DNA of 64,000 nt from Scatophagus argus (lineage: Eukaryota > Chordata > Actinopteri > Scatophagidae), in the NCBI RefSeq assembly GCF_020382885.2, contig NC_058511.1, forward strand, positions 6,913,501-6,977,500. The letters run 5' to 3'. Below the pieces are notes generated by a model. It was given only the letters and a program-made list of their open reading frames with translations, had not been told where the DNA came from and did not search any database. This document shows, in pieces, positions 1-15,940 of the stretch (positions are counted from its first letter, which is position 1; every line of letters starts with the position of its first letter). A program made the translations under genes and the position numbers.

Positions 1-98
1 GCTGAAACAACATATTGTACATGTTATTGTGAGTTGTGTGTGTGAGTCCCAAACATATTACACACAGTATATTGCAATTTGATGAGTAGTGTACTAAC

Positions 99-3264
<3,166 letters not shown>

Positions 3265-4300
3265 CCTGAGTGCTCTCAGCTACAGCTTGCACCTGGCATC
3301 AGTGACGCAAGACCCTCACTGAAAAAAGGGAACAGATTTTAGAATTCAGTTCCGTTTTCTCATTGACAAATCACTGTACACTGCATGCCAATGGGCGGGT
3401 AAAAAAAAAAAAAAAACAATGCAGAGAAGAACCATTGCTTTTTACTGCCTGCAATACAGCTACAGCTCATTGTGCCTGACAGAAACGTGGAGAATGCCTT
3501 TTAAATAAACGGCTGCAAAGATTAGCTGCACCTCGCGTCTTCCAGATTCATGGAAGACGTTCATCACTGCTAGATGGCCAGGAAAAGATAGCAGCTAGCG
3601 CCGTCTGGTTTGTTTGACTCTGTGCCAAGACACAACTACGACTAGTGCAGCGGCAATCACTGGTCAGAAATGTCCATTAAACCGCTCGCATGAGAGGATT
3701 AGCCGCTTGGAAGCTAACCTAGCTAGGTGACGGTGTGTGATTACTGCAGCGGCTCCGGTGGTCCCGTAAACAAGCTAACTAGCATGTTTACTAAAGATAA
3801 CCGCAGGGTAGCAAACCCCTCTGACCTCCTACCTCGGTTCGTTGCAGAACTGCGATCCCGGTTAGTCTGTGAAATCCAAACAGTCCCCATGCTCCCAGTG
3901 TCCTCTTACTTAGCCAGGTCATTCCAACGAGTGGTTTATTTTAGAAATGAAATAGAGGCGATGCACCATAGCTGACGCTAGCTACAGTTAGCCAACTAGC
4001 CTGCTAATGGATCGGGAATGATGCCCCGTGCTTTCTCATAGCGGCGGTGCTGACGTCACAGCGCTGGTCTCTGCTGGTTGCAAACTCCTGCAGCCCTCTA
4101 AGACAGCGTGTGGAGCAACGCCTCACAAGTAACACGCAGGCAAAGAGTACAAGCCCTGACACAGAACAAAATGTGGTCCAAACAGCGCAGTGAACAAGGG
4201 AAAAACACTGCACCACTACTGTTGTTGGGTATAACCGTACAAGAATGGCAGAGAAAGTGCAGCTGACATTTCCCAGTACTGACATGCTGGGTTAACATTT
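3265..4300 (-). promoter_or_regulatory. ttbk2: ttbk2 5' leader and likely promoter region
   Basis: A strong acceptor (pyrimidine tract then AG at 3319-3320) lies 54 nt upstream of the ttbk2 ATG. The start exon is therefore probably 3196-3318, with at least one more non-coding exon further upstream. The short leader holds a small upstream reading frame (ATG at 3299, stop ending at 3276). The stretch from about 3480 to 4290 has several CpG and GC-box-like patches and no coding potential I trust, so the promoter probably lies there. No TATA box or transcription start can be fixed from sequence. Confidence 0.4.
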
Positions 4301-4925
4301 GTGAGTACTAGCAACAGCCTTGTTAATTTCTTACATTCATTATAAGAATGTTTGGTGTTTTCTCACATGGGAGTGCTGGTGCTATGGGGCAGTGAATGCA
4401 TTCAGACTGTGCGCATTCAGGTGTTTGATAGGAGAGGAGGGGAACCTGAAGGGAATGAGTTTGTTTGTTTGTTTCTATCAACATAAACAAAATTACAAAC
4501 AGTAAAAGGACAGATTATGCAGAATGGACCATTTCAGAATAATGTAGGCCCTGTTGTATGATTGAACAAAAGTTTTAGAAGCATGAGTATGTACATTGCC
4601 TTCATGTTGCAGCTGGCTAAAGGCTATTTCTGCCAGGTAGCTTTCACCAAAGGCTCATTGAAGTCTTTAATCATAACACACACCAAACATCATAATTTAT
4701 TTGACAATATTTTGTATTACTAACCTGAATCTGCAAAGTAACTAGCAATTTAAGTTAAGTTTTGTCAGTGAAAATGAATAATTTACCTTCTTGACACTCA
4801 AACAAAAACAAAACTTCTCAAGATTGCTGAAATTCTTATTAAAGCGATGTTCACATAGACATCAAGGCAGGGAAACCAAAACAAACAAACAAAAAAAGTA
4901 TGCGGAAAAAAGTCAACATATGCTC
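4301..4925. other. Intergenic, nothing recognised
   Basis: AT-rich non-coding DNA between the ttbk2 promoter side and the SINE. I see no gene, RNA or clear repeat in it. Confidence 0.5.
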
Positions 4926-5304
4926 ATTTATTGTGGCCCCGGGTGGTGCAGTGGTTAGCACTGTCGCCTCATAGCAAGAGGGTTCCAGGTTCGAATCTTG
5001 GTCTGGGCCCTTCTATGTGGAGTTTGCATGTTCTCCCTGTGCCTGTGTGGGTTTTCTCCGGGTTCTCCGGCTTCCTCCCACAATCGTGCACATTAGGTTA
5101 ACTGGCTACTCTAAATTGCCCCTAGGTGTGAGTGTGAGAGTGTGTGGTTGTCTGTCTTTGTGTGTTGGCCCTGCGATTGACTGGCGACCAGTCCAGGGTG
5201 AACCCCGCCTCTCGCCCGTAGTCAGCTGGGATAGGCTCCAGCTCCCCCGCGACCCTGACGGATAAGCGGTATAGAAAATGGATGGATGGATTTATTGTGG
5301 CCCC
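4926..5304 (+). mobile_element. tRNA-derived SINE of a common teleost family with 15-bp target-site duplications
   Basis: The body runs from 4941 to 5289. The head carries a pol III B-box-like motif GGTTCGAATCT at 4988-4998. The middle has the stretch 'gtttgcatgttctccc' and the 3' part has 'accccgcctctcgccc' and 'gggataggctccagc', which I know from very many teleost loci. The tail is a short ATGG repeat (ggatggatgga). The element is bounded by a perfect 15-bp direct repeat, atttattgtggcccc, at 4926-4940 and 5290-5304, the expected mark of LINE-machinery insertion. Perfect flanks suggest a fairly recent insertion. It lies between the divergent ttbk2 and mideas genes. I do not assign a database family name. 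Confidence 0.85.
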
Positions 5305-5779
5305 AAATTACAAGTTCATCTTGTGCTGCAGTGGCCAGTTAAATACGTTTAAACACACATTTTCCTGGTAGATGATCATGTAATAGCTCCAGACCAGGAT
5401 CTGCTCATTGTCATCCCTGCTGTTTCACAGTGGACTTCAAGTGGCCACTGAAGGTTCCAGGCCGATGAGGCAGAGATGCAGTCCTGACATGACCGAACTC
5501 GACACTCCATCCACATCCATCAGGTGTGTCATGATATTTCGCCCAGAAACAAACGGCGCACAATCCTGAGAGGGTCCAAAGGATCTAGATCTAGACTGTT
5601 TGATCTAAATTATTTGCAATAGACATGCAAATAAACCAAACCTTAAAATGTGAATATGTAAATATCTGTATTAATATATTTACATGTAAAATATCATAAC
5701 TTTATTATTTTCGATATAACACTGGTCAGCCACATAAGTTGGTTTTTAAACTGTCTTCCAATTGTTTTTGAGTGAGTAA

Positions 5780-5786
5780 GGGGGGT

Positions 5787-5818
<32 letters not shown>
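5780..5818 (+). repeat. Long poly-G tract
   Basis: A run of G from 5780 to 5785, one T, then 32 uninterrupted G from 5787 to 5818, upstream of the GC-rich mideas 5' region. It is a strong G-quadruplex candidate, and also a place where sequencing and assembly length are unreliable. Confidence 0.9.
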
Positions 5819-5819
<1 letters not shown>

Positions 5820-5879
5820 GACTGCTTGGACTTGATCTCAGTATTTCATAAATCCTAGCTACAGCCCTGCTGTTTTTCA

Positions 5880-6508
5880 TCGTCAAAATGCTGAGACTCC
5901 GCTTAGCGGCGCAGCCCATGTCAGCAAAACAAACGTACACGGATACAGCGATGGGAGTGGCCAGACGATCGGATTGGATAACAGGATGTGAGTTGAGCTG
6001 TTTTGGGGTGAGGCGGCGCGTCGTGGGGTGCACAACTGTCTGCGTGTTTGCGCAGTTTCGCTGCGTTTCATCCACTCTGGATAAACCGAAACAGGGGGTT
6101 TAGATCGCCTGGGGCTCTGCAGCGCAGTGTTCAAATCTGCGAAAATCCCCGAGCAGGCCGCTGCACGACAGACTCCTCACACAGCCAACGTCTCATGTGT
6201 GGTTTACTCGTTGATGCGGGGAGAAAGTTGTGGACATGTTTTCCTGAAGTGCACTGTTTTACGGATACACTGTGCAACAGTGTAACTGCGGCGTTAATGA
6301 GCCTCTGAGGACTTTGGATTATGTTTACGTGTGATTGTAAACTCGCCTGTTCGCCATATTGCGCGCTGTGAAACTCGAGGGAAAGTTGTCAGAGTTATGA
6401 CATTTGCTGCGCACAATCCCTTCATGGGGCTGCATGCAGTCGACTTTGATCGAAACCAAAGTGACTCCATGGAGCTGGCCATGGAGAGCTTTGTGCACCA
6501 TTGATCAG
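5880..6508 (+). promoter_or_regulatory. mideas: CpG-rich region, likely mideas promoter and first non-coding exon
   Basis: From about 5888 to 6200 CpG density is visibly higher than in the flanks (for example gcttagcggcgcag, ggcggcgcgtcgtgg), as in a vertebrate CpG-island promoter. A good donor, CAG|GTACAT, sits at 6506-6510 on the plus strand, about 700 nt upstream of the mideas start codon. A 5' leader exon ending at 6508 is therefore plausible. The transcription start and the matching acceptor are not fixed. Confidence 0.4.
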
Positions 6509-7228
6509 GTACATACACTGTGTTTTACTAATGCTTACTAATGCGCTGTATTGCCCAACAGTATTCTTCTCTTCGTGCGCTTCCTTATTGCTGATTTTTG
6601 ACATAACATCACTGGCTATCGCTCGGGTGATTGCACGGGTCCCTTCGTTTCCTGTATTTCTTGTTATGCCAAATGGCAGCTGCACTGTAGGCGCCTCCTT
6701 GTAGCCGTTGGCTTCCGAACTTCTTCAGCTCATAAGCTCCTCTCTGCACGCACCTGGGCGTAATTATCAAAGTATAGGTTTTGCTCTCCCTGCGCTTACC
6801 TCATCGTACTTTACTGTCTGACTGATTTTCACTTACTGACTGAGCTATTTGCTTGTGTAGGCCTCGATTTCCTCTTTGCTGCACACGAGTGAAAGACGAC
6901 TGAAAACCTTTCTGTGCTTGTCTTGAGAGAACAAGAAAGTGTCTAACCGCCTACTTTTTCCCCACAAGGTCTGGCACCATAAAGAGGATGAGAAGAGTGG
7001 ACAGCAAAACTCAGATTTAACCCTGGATGGATGGCTGCATGCTCCCCACTGCACTTTCCTAAAGGATTTATATTTCCTCTCGAAATACCACTGTTTTCAG
7101 AATTAAACAAAGATTTCCTCAGCCACAGGAAGTGAAAGCACACTACAGAGGCAACAGCTGAGTGGTTTTCATGCTCATAGATCAAGATTGCGAGCTCTGG
7201 CGCCAATATTTTTGTAACTTATATTAGT

Positions 7229-7651
7229 ATGAGTCTTCCCTCACAAGTTAATACTGACAAAAGCGGCAAGCATCGGGCTGCAGCCATGAAAGAGCCTGTG
7301 CAGCATTCAGGGGAGGTTTATTATGGCATGGGACCTCCGGCTGTAGAGTCGGCCCACAGTGATTCTGCAAGCAGCTCTGGTGTTTACAACCCAGAGAAAG
7401 GGCCCCAGAGTCTACCACACTATCAACAGGCTGCTCCGGTAAAGTGGATGCATCAGGACTCCATACAGGCCCCCGGCTGGTCTCAGGAAGCTCCTTTGCC
7501 AGCCTGGGGGCAGAACTTTGGCTCCTATATGAGTGGAGTGAATGTCAGGGGTCAGATGGCGTTCCACAAGGGAGTTCATGAGAGTGTAGCTCTCCCGATG
7601 GGGGGAGAGAATCAACTGTCGGGGCCTGTTGAGGCTTTCAGAGATGCCACC

Positions 7652-7689
<38 letters not shown>

Positions 7690-10600
7690 AGCTCAAGCTC
7701 AGGGGAGGGGGCTCGAGTGGGAGCAACATGCTGCGGCTGCAATGCACCAGGCTCAGCTGCAGGCCTACCAACATGCCCACAAAGGCGTGGAGCTCCAAGG
7801 TCAGCCCCATGTGCCTTCTCACCCAATGCAAGGGTCCATGCTGCAGCCCTTCCAGGCAACATTTAGGCCCGGCAAGCAGTTTTCATCCGGTTATTACTCT
7901 GTTTTTCCAGGCAACAAGGGAGTGCCGAGCCTGGTGTACGGCGAGCAGCCTAAAACTCAACAGCAACTGCTGCACCAGATGCAGCAGCAGCAGCAAATGC
8001 ATCACCATCACCAGCAGCAACAACAGCAACAACAGCAGATCCATCAGCAACATCACCTCCAGTTGCAACAGCAGCAACATTTACAGCAACAGCAACAAAT
8101 CCAACAGCATCAAATGCAGCAGCAGCAACAGCAGCAGCAACTGCAGCACATGCAGCAACAGTATCACCAACAACAGCTACAGGAGCGACAGCAACACATT
8201 CAACAAATGCAACAGCAGCAGCAATTGCAACAACCAAATGTGCCACAGCAAGAAACAACACAACATCACGTGCAACCAAAGCCACAACAAAGCCAAAACT
8301 TCGTGACTTATCAGCCTCCTGAACCTTGTCCACCTGACACCGTACCTCAAAAGAAAGATATCCAGTCAGTGGAGCTGCAGCAGGAACCAGAGGCTCAAAC
8401 CCACAGTACATCATCCGTACCCAATCTATGCCCCGAAAAAGTTGTCACAAATCCCGCAGAGCCTTCGGATGCAGCAATGGCTGCACCTCGGCGCTCGCGC
8501 CGCCTTTCCAAAGAAGGGCAGTCCCCACTGGGTTCCACTTCGACAAACATCTGGCCTCAAGCATCCAAAGAGCCTCCACCATCCCAGAATGGAGTAGCAA
8601 GCACTCAGGCTGTAAGAGGAGCGGAAAGCCAAGCGCCAACAGGAGGCGTCATCCAGATCACCAGCAGGAGAAGGAGGGCATCTAAGGAGATCAACTTGGA
8701 GACTCTGGCCCAGCAAGCATCAAAAATGGAGCCTGCTAAAATGGTTAAGGTTAAAAATATCACTTACTACTCTGCTGTCTCACATATGTGGGGTAATTTT
8801 GCAGCAAAAGTAGACATTTAAATACTTGTTTTAGACCCAGTTTACTTGAAGAAAAACAAAATCTAATTTAATTTTGCATGGAAGAGCAAATTTTCTCTGT
8901 TGGTTAAGTTCGTAAGCGGCTGTACAAAGAGGAAGGACTCTGTTTCTATGCAGAACTTCCCTATGTTTTTCAAAAGTCTCCTTTGATACATTAACTTTGT
9001 TCCTACAGCTGGTCATTTTAGATAAGTGTGCAGTCATGCTGTACACTACAGTGTTTGGCACAGTGCACCGCATACTGGCACAACCTGAAAAACAACTATT
9101 ATTGAAGATTCCTCCTTTTGGATTTGAAATATTACTCTCATTTTAACGCTGTAAGAATGGCGATACCCTTAACCTCGTTATTCAGGATTTATGTTTACAT
9201 TCAAGGTGGCACACCCACTGCAACTGGCTTCTTTGCTTTTTGTCAGCTTTGTGAAACAAGCAAACACAAAAAGTTGTTCAAATTTTTTTTTTTTTTTCTT
9301 TTTCTTAGCACAGGGACGTTTAGCGCTCCACCCGCGGGGAGGGGTGTTTAACAGGCTTGTCAAAGGTTTTTGTGCACAGTGTGCATGTTGGATGTGCAGT
9401 TGGATCAGCTGCATGTCTGCACACCTCCACATTCCTCAGGCTCTTTCTCAGCCGTAGAGCAGAGCTAGGGAGGGGCCGAGCTGTCAACCTGCACGGCCGC
9501 ACTCCTATGCTCTCCAACACACACACCAAACAGGTTTAATACTGCTGTTCACAACCCAAAGTACTGTGGTTAGCACTCAGCACTTTTCTGGGTTAGGAGA
9601 TGAAATTTACACTCAAAATTCTTACATTTGCCTTAAGCATAAACCATAAAGCTTATTTGAGTGTTTCACTGCCACTGGTAGCTTTGATGGATTGCTGAAA
9701 ATTTTAATCTGAAATACCAGGGACGTGCATGCACTCCTGCGGAAATATGTAGAAATTAAACAACCACTGTTCAGTTATTGTTAAAAAAAAAAGAAGATGG
9801 TGTAATTCATATGTTTTTTGACTGAGACAGTCCATCTGTGGCAGTTAAAATCAATAAACTTTTTGTCACATTTGAAGCAGCCACTTACTAGACATTAATT
9901 CTCAGTTATGTCAGTTAGTGTATAAACTATTATTTGATTAATCCAGTAATAGATTTATTATTTCAGTTGGCTTAGAGTGAGTCAGACAGTTGAATTGAAT
10001 AAATAGTTATTAGGAAGTAATAACAATAAGAAATAATCCCAATATGCAGCCCTTATGTCATTTATTTCAATTAATTAATGTTGTTACTGATTTAAAAAAC
10101 AACAACAAAATGAGTCTGATTTAAAAACAAAAAAAAACAACAACAAACCTTTGTGTGACAATGACTTTATGCACTTTATGCAGACCATTTTCCTCTTTAT
10201 ATCTTAATTTCTTTTCCATATTCTCTGCCACCTCCCTAATCTCCTTTGTTATTTTCTCTTTTCCGTCTCTCCTTTGTGCCTCTTTGCTTTTGTACCACAA
10301 CAGGAAGACGGTTCTTCAGGCAGACAGGCCACCATGGTGCCTCTGGTTATCCCCGTATCTGTGCCAGTGCACAGGAGTCAGACAGATCCTCAAAGTGGCT
10401 GGGCTCAGGGAAAACTCGGCCCGGGTGAGCGGCCTGCAGGACAGTCCGATCGCAAGCCTTCTGTTATTGTAGCTCGTCGGCGATCGCTGAGAAACTCCGT
10501 GACAGAGAGTTTTGACCAGGTTAGTAGTGGAATAAAAAAAAGCAATATCAGTACAATTAATTAACAGTTCACATGGAAAGATTGATAGCAGTGGTCCATT

Positions 10601-13600
10601 TTGTGTTGTGTGTGTTGTAAACCCCTCACTGTTAGATAGCTTTGTTCTAATTTAACACTCCAACATAACATCAGTTAAGGCAGGAAGAAGTAAGTGCACG
10701 TCTCTTCACACCAAGAACACAAGAAACAGTCACAGCCAGTGGGATTTCATTCAATGGAGGCCAAAGCGAGTGCTTTTAGATAAGTCAGTCATTGCGAAAA
10801 CCCAGCATACATCTGTCTTCTCACTCTTTAACTGCAGTTCTGCATCCTGAGTTGGGTAATTATTACTTAGTTAAAAGTTGCGGCAGCAGTGAAACTGCAC
10901 TACGTGTTATGATGGTTAAATTTCGCAATTAATTTAAGGATCACATGCGGGCTGAACCGTAGGGGCAGCAAGGGGGTCCATACCAGACCATGGATCAACT
11001 ACATTTTGTTGCACCACTCTTACTAACTCTTTACAATCCTGAACTATATGAAAAACTGGGTTTGTTGGTTCCCAGTGAGGCCTGATTCAGCAAATGAGCA
11101 ATGCACTTCCTGCTTATGTCATGGTTGTAAAGAAACTGATTTAGGAAGTGCGAATCTCCATGTTGAAAATCAAAATATGAGACCAACCGATTATGAGTAT
11201 GTAAATTACAGCACCTACAAGTAGGTCACGCTCAGTTGCGGGCTCACTTGTAATTTGGTGGCTTGATCTGAAGAATAAAACAACAAACTTTTCCATCAGA
11301 CGGATTTTAAAGAAATCAAACTGAAGGTCTGATTAAACCCTTAAATGCAACCTCAACCCTTCTTCTATCCAGGACGGGGAAAACGATGCAGGACTGGACG
11401 AGGATGGAAAATCCAAATTGAAGCGCCGAATTCGACCCGAGCCTCTCATTATCCCTCCACACAAACCATCCACCTTCATCCCTCCATCCCTCTACTCCAC
11501 CATCACTTCCTACCAGAGCAACCTGCGCTCTCCAGTGCGCCTGCCCGACCACCCCGCCTCACTGCCCCCATACACCCCTCCACCCATCTTGTCTCCAGTG
11601 CGCGAGGGCACAGGACTCTACTTCTCCACCTTCCTGACTAACATCGCAAGCAACCAAATCCTACCACCACCGCCGCCTACACCCAAATCTGCAACACGCA
11701 GTCTGCTGCGCTCCTGTAAGTCTTTGTTGTTGGATGTGAGACGAATTCAACTAATGAGGTCAGATAATTTCCATAAAGGATCTTTCGTTTGGTATTTTCA
11801 GCTAGCTCAGAAGTCACACCTCCTGTTCTGCCCTTGATCGCTGATGCCACCCCCGTTAGCCTCGAACCGTAAGTACAGCTACCTAAACAGGCCTCTCAGG
11901 TTATCAGAAACACACTCAGATCACCATAACTTTGTGTGTTTGTGTTCTGTTTTACTTGTCCAGGCGTATCAACATTGGGCAGAAGTACCAGGCAGAAATT
12001 CCAGAGTTGCAAGATCAACTTTCCTCCCAGTTTGACCAGCACAAGGCTGACTTGGTTTGGCTACCTACGGATGACTCCCTGCTCAAACACAGTGATCGAG
12101 AGAGGAGTTAGTATCTCACCTGTCAACCGCTGACTCTTGTTATTCTGTTCATTTTGTGTTCGTTTTTTTTACCATCTCCTCCCCACAAGTCTTTTCAAAC
12201 ATTATAATTTTCTCTTTTTGTTATTATGTTGTTGTTGTTGTTTTTACAGTGGAGGATTTGATGAGCATGGCTTGTTCCAGTGTGCTTAGAGGTGGAGGAA
12301 CCAACCAGGAGCTGGTTTTACACTGTTTACATGAATGTGGAGGTGATTTCCTTGTGAGTATAGTGACTCATGATGACTCATTCAGCTTACTGCAGTTCAG
12401 TTCGCAGGATTAGTTAGAACAAATTGTTCAATTTTGACAGCAGTAGAATTTGTCAAAATGTTGAAATGCCTTTACTAACATACATTTTTTAAATATTACT
12501 TATCTTTCACCGTACAGTCTTACCTGTTACTGTGGTGATTCACAGTTAACACACTCAAATGAAGAGCAATGACTCACTGAAGTTAACTGTGTTGATTTTA
12601 TAAGGAAATGCTGGGACGTTTGATGCTTCAGGACCCAGTTTTCCCCAAAGGCCATCACCTGTCAGGTTATCACTACTCAGGTAAGGTTACAGTGAAATAA
12701 AAGCTGGCTCTATCTCTTCATCTTCCACCTTCTGTCTTTTTCTTGTATTTCTCTACCTCTCTTTAATTCTGCCTCTTATTTGCTCACAGGCTCTGACTGC
12801 TGGACGGCAGAAGAGAAGTGTTACTTCAATAAGGGAATCTCTGCCTACAGGAAGGACTTCTTTATGGTGCAGAAACTGGTACGCTCGTTCATTTTAACCT
12901 CCAGCATTATGAATCAATGTAAATAAAAAAGAAATGCACTTGAATTTAATCAAACGTGCTCTGTGTAGCATTTCAATACCAATAAATCATTGACACATTA
13001 ATTCTGAAGCATTAGTATAATTGCTTCAAACAGAAAAAAACGTTTTTAAATACATATTTTCAGCCATTACCCACCTCTTTCTGCATATCCTAGTGTGTTT
13101 TTTGCAAAAAAGACAAGACTGCTCTTCATCACAAACTCTAAAAAAGTAAAAAAACAAAAAACAACTTAGGTTTGAGTCCTACAACCTGCAAACAAAAAAG
13201 AAAAAAATATATACAATGTACTATAAATATTCTATACTGACATTATTACCTGAACATGAAGAAACAGTGGTTTTGACAGATAACCACTGCTGTGTTGCAG
13301 ACAGCTACTGAAGTTATCATGTGGTCCGTCATGTCTCTCAGTACCACTTTGTACCTCTAGAGCTGATAATTTGTTAAGTTTCACAAGCTCTCTTGGCAAT
13401 TAGCTTGATAAGCAAACAAAAGGAACTCAAAAATCCAGTCAGCTAGAGGCCTAGTTGAGCTTTCTGCGCTATAGTTTCAGCAAAACGTAGCTACATCCAC
13501 CTGTATGGTGAGCAGCAGTTTGCAGTTACTATATAACATTTTGGCCCCTGCATTGGTGGAGCTACCTTTAAATTCTTTCCATATTTTACAAGTTACGCCT

Positions 13601-14938
13601 TCAGTCTGTCATTGATATAAAGACGCCACAAGTGCATACCGTAAGGTGTTTCTTTCACAGTAGTAACACAGTGTTAAAGGTTGATTAATCACACTAAATT
13701 CTGCATGTGTTTTTTTGACCGATTTTGAAGGTGCGGACCAAGACTGTGGCTCAGTGTGTAGAGTTTTACTACACGTACAAAAAGCAGGTGAAGATTGGTC
13801 GCAACGGGATTTTAACCTTTGGCCCTCCGGATTCACCAGGGGAGAAGCACCCGGAGGCTGTGGTAGATGTTAAGGTAGACTGCCTTAAATGTAATATAAT
13901 AAAGCAAAAAATCACTCCGTTAATGTTATAGCATTTGTGGTAAATCGTTAGCTTTATCTTTCGTCTTCACAATTTTTTCATCAAGAGTAGGGACGCCAAA
14001 TAATCATTTTTAAAGCCTTTTTAAATTATAATTTTAAAGGTAGTTCTAATATGCTGTGTGGTGATTTTGGTATTTCTCTGGTGTGATTCATGGCAGAGTT
14101 CGCAGCAGTCAAAGTTGACAGATGGAGATGACAGGAAAGATGTTTCTTATGCTCAAACCCATGAGAGCAGCCAGCAGGCGAGGGTTGCTCAGTCACTACA
14201 GGCTCATGACTATGTGAGTATCATATAGTCATTGACTAATATCCACCCCAGATTGCATTTTCTCATAAGTTTGAAATGTGTGTCAAGAAGCCTTACTTCC
14301 AATGATGTGTGAAGTAAAAATGTGTCAAACTAGCTTCTGCTTATTTTTGGTGCTCCAGGCAGGAACAATGGTGATGATCCAAGAGCCCAACACCATAAAT
14401 AAGGAGGCTTCGCACCCGGCAGCACCTCAAAGACCTCGGGCTGAGCCTGCAGCAAAGAAGAGCAAAGCGCCAGTAAAGCCTCCACAGGATCCAGATGCAA
14501 TATTTCCATGCAAGAAATGTGGAAGGTACGACCAAATCATCAGAGAGATTTACGTTTTTTATTTCTACAACTTAAAAAGTAATGTCATCTTTCTAGCTTT
14601 TAGTGTGCATCATTTCAAACGGCGGCTGTTAAGTGTAACGTTGCGTTATTTTCTTCCTGTACCAAAGGGTGTTTTATAAAGTGAAGAGTCGAAGTGCCCA
14701 CATGAAGAGTCATGCGGAGCAGGAGAAGAAGGCTGCAGCACTGCGTCAGAAAGAGGAAGAGGAGCAGGCAGCAGCTGAAGCTCGGGCCAGAAAGGCGGCG
14801 GTGGCGGCGGCGGCAGCAGCAGCGGCAGCGGCAGCACATCAGGGAGGAAATGGGAACGGAGTAACAGAGCAGGCGGAGGTCAGCAGCCAGGAAGACTCAT
14901 CTGAGGCAGAGGATGACGATGATGAAGACTGGCACTGA
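7229..14938 (+). CDS. mideas: MIDEAS (ELMSAN1): ELM2-SANT subunit of the mitotic HDAC1/2 complex
   Basis: Nuclear scaffold that recruits HDAC1/2 (MiDAC complex, with DNTTIP1). Twelve coding exons: 7229-8749, 10304-10519, 11373-11715, 11802-11868, 11964-12106, 12250-12353, 12605-12680, 12790-12878, 13731-13874, 14097-14213, 14359-14525 and 14668-14938, giving 1085 aa in continuous frame. The N-terminal exon is Gln/His-rich and ends with RRSRRLSKEG and RRRRASKE basic patches. Then come MVPLVIPVSVPV, RPEPLIIPP and PPYTPPPILSPVREG, all hallmark MIDEAS strings. ELM2 is about residues 715-795, SANT about 825-885 (GSDCWTAEEKCYFNKGI, TKTVAQCVEFYYTYKKQ). A C2H2 finger (CKKCGRVFYKVKSRSAHMKSH) is followed by poly-Ala and an acidic tail. 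The paralogue TRERF1 differs in the finger and tail. The ATG at 7229 fits the family N-terminus; the in-frame ATG at 7286 has a better Kozak context. The exon 1 donor could be 8743 instead of 8749. Confidence 0.93.
7652..7702 (+). repeat. In-frame CAGGCT hexanucleotide repeat encoding (Gln-Ala)n
   Basis: About 8.5 tandem copies of CAGGCT (the last ones CAAGCT) inside the mideas first coding exon, giving an alternating Gln-Ala stretch. The uniform codons point to recent slippage, so length variation between individuals is likely. Confidence 0.9.
7972..8260 (+). repeat. CAG/CAA/CAT-rich region encoding a Gln/His-rich tract
   Basis: Roughly 95 codons dominated by CAG, CAA and CAT in the mideas first coding exon. 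Human MIDEAS also has a poly-Gln stretch in this part. The CAG/CAA mix limits pure-repeat expansion. Long ORFs in the other frames and on the other strand here (Ser/Asn-, Leu- and Val/Ala-rich) are shadows of this low-complexity DNA. Confidence 0.88.
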
Positions 14939-15940
14939 TAGACAAAACACGGGAGAAAATCAATGAGAAGATTGGATTGGTGGGTAAACAAAGAGTGGAG
15001 ATGGAGATCTGATGGGGGGGTGGGGTGAAAAACAAGATGTGCTGCCTCATGGAGAGCAGAATAAGATCTACCTGTTAACCTTCACACTCCTTCCCTGGCT
15101 GACACTGGCTCTGGTGTGACCGTTTTCCTTCAGCCAGGCAGTCACACTCCACAGTCTCACACGTTTGTATCTTTTAAATATTCAGAGGAAGTTTATTTTT
15201 TGTAAATGCACTTAAACGCTTCTGCTTTTTGCCAATATTGCCTTTTTATATCATTTATTTAATTGAATATATGTCATTATACATTTTCATGGAGTGAAAT
15301 TAATGGTTATGTGATATTTCATACGGTAAGTTTAGCAATAATACATCAAGATCAAAGCAATCTTTTCACTTTGTAGCAGCAGTCCTTTTAAATACGTATA
15401 GAGTAAGAATTTGTATTTAAAATGTTTTTCTTAGGAAAATACTGTGCTGAATTTTGCAAATTTCCGTCAGACTTTTAGGTTGGTATACACTTATTTTTAC
15501 AACTAAGGGACCTTTGAAATGAATATGTACAAAAAAGTATATATGAAATCGCCATATATTTATGATACTGCATTTTGCAATGATTTTGGTAATATAATAA
15601 CTAATCATATCAGCTGAAATATGACTTGTCAATTGAAAAGTTTATTAAAAAGCTCTACTGTCAACAGAAATGCGTTTTTATTCGTCTTTGACGAGTCATT
15701 GTTCATTGCAGTACTGTATTGCTCCAGCAGGTGGAGGCAGTGGTTCAATATGTTGCAGGATGTTTGCTTCACACACTAGTGTGTAGAGCAAGAGATAGAA
15801 ATTTTGTTGTCTGTGTGAACTGAAATTCTATGAGCCATTTGTCATTTTCCTACACTATATCCTTAATTATTTTAAGCAAATCTTCTTGCTTAAAATGCTG
15901 TCTTTATTTCTCCTCTGCAAGAAAGATTTTTCACAATAAA
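14939..15940 (+). other. mideas: mideas 3' untranslated region with poly(A) signal
   Basis: AT-rich sequence after the TGA ending at 14938, without coding potential. A canonical AATAAA is at 15935-15940 in the context tcacaataaactg, a reasonable end for the transcript. Transcript evidence would be needed to confirm it. Confidence 0.5.

Noticed and set aside
4941-5010. A functional tRNA gene
   Set aside because: A B-box-like motif is present, but there is no cloverleaf and the sequence continues as a SINE body with target duplications.
7412-8414. Several long ORFs (Ser/Leu-, Ser/Asn- and Val/Ala-rich) on both strands
   Set aside because: They arise from reading the mideas CAG-type repeats in other frames.
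7229-14938. Assignment as TRERF1 or ZNF541, the related ELM2-SANT proteins
   Set aside because: The zinc finger CKKCGRVFYKVKSRSAHMKSH, the poly-Ala and acidic tail and the PPYTPPPILSPVREG block fit MIDEAS.
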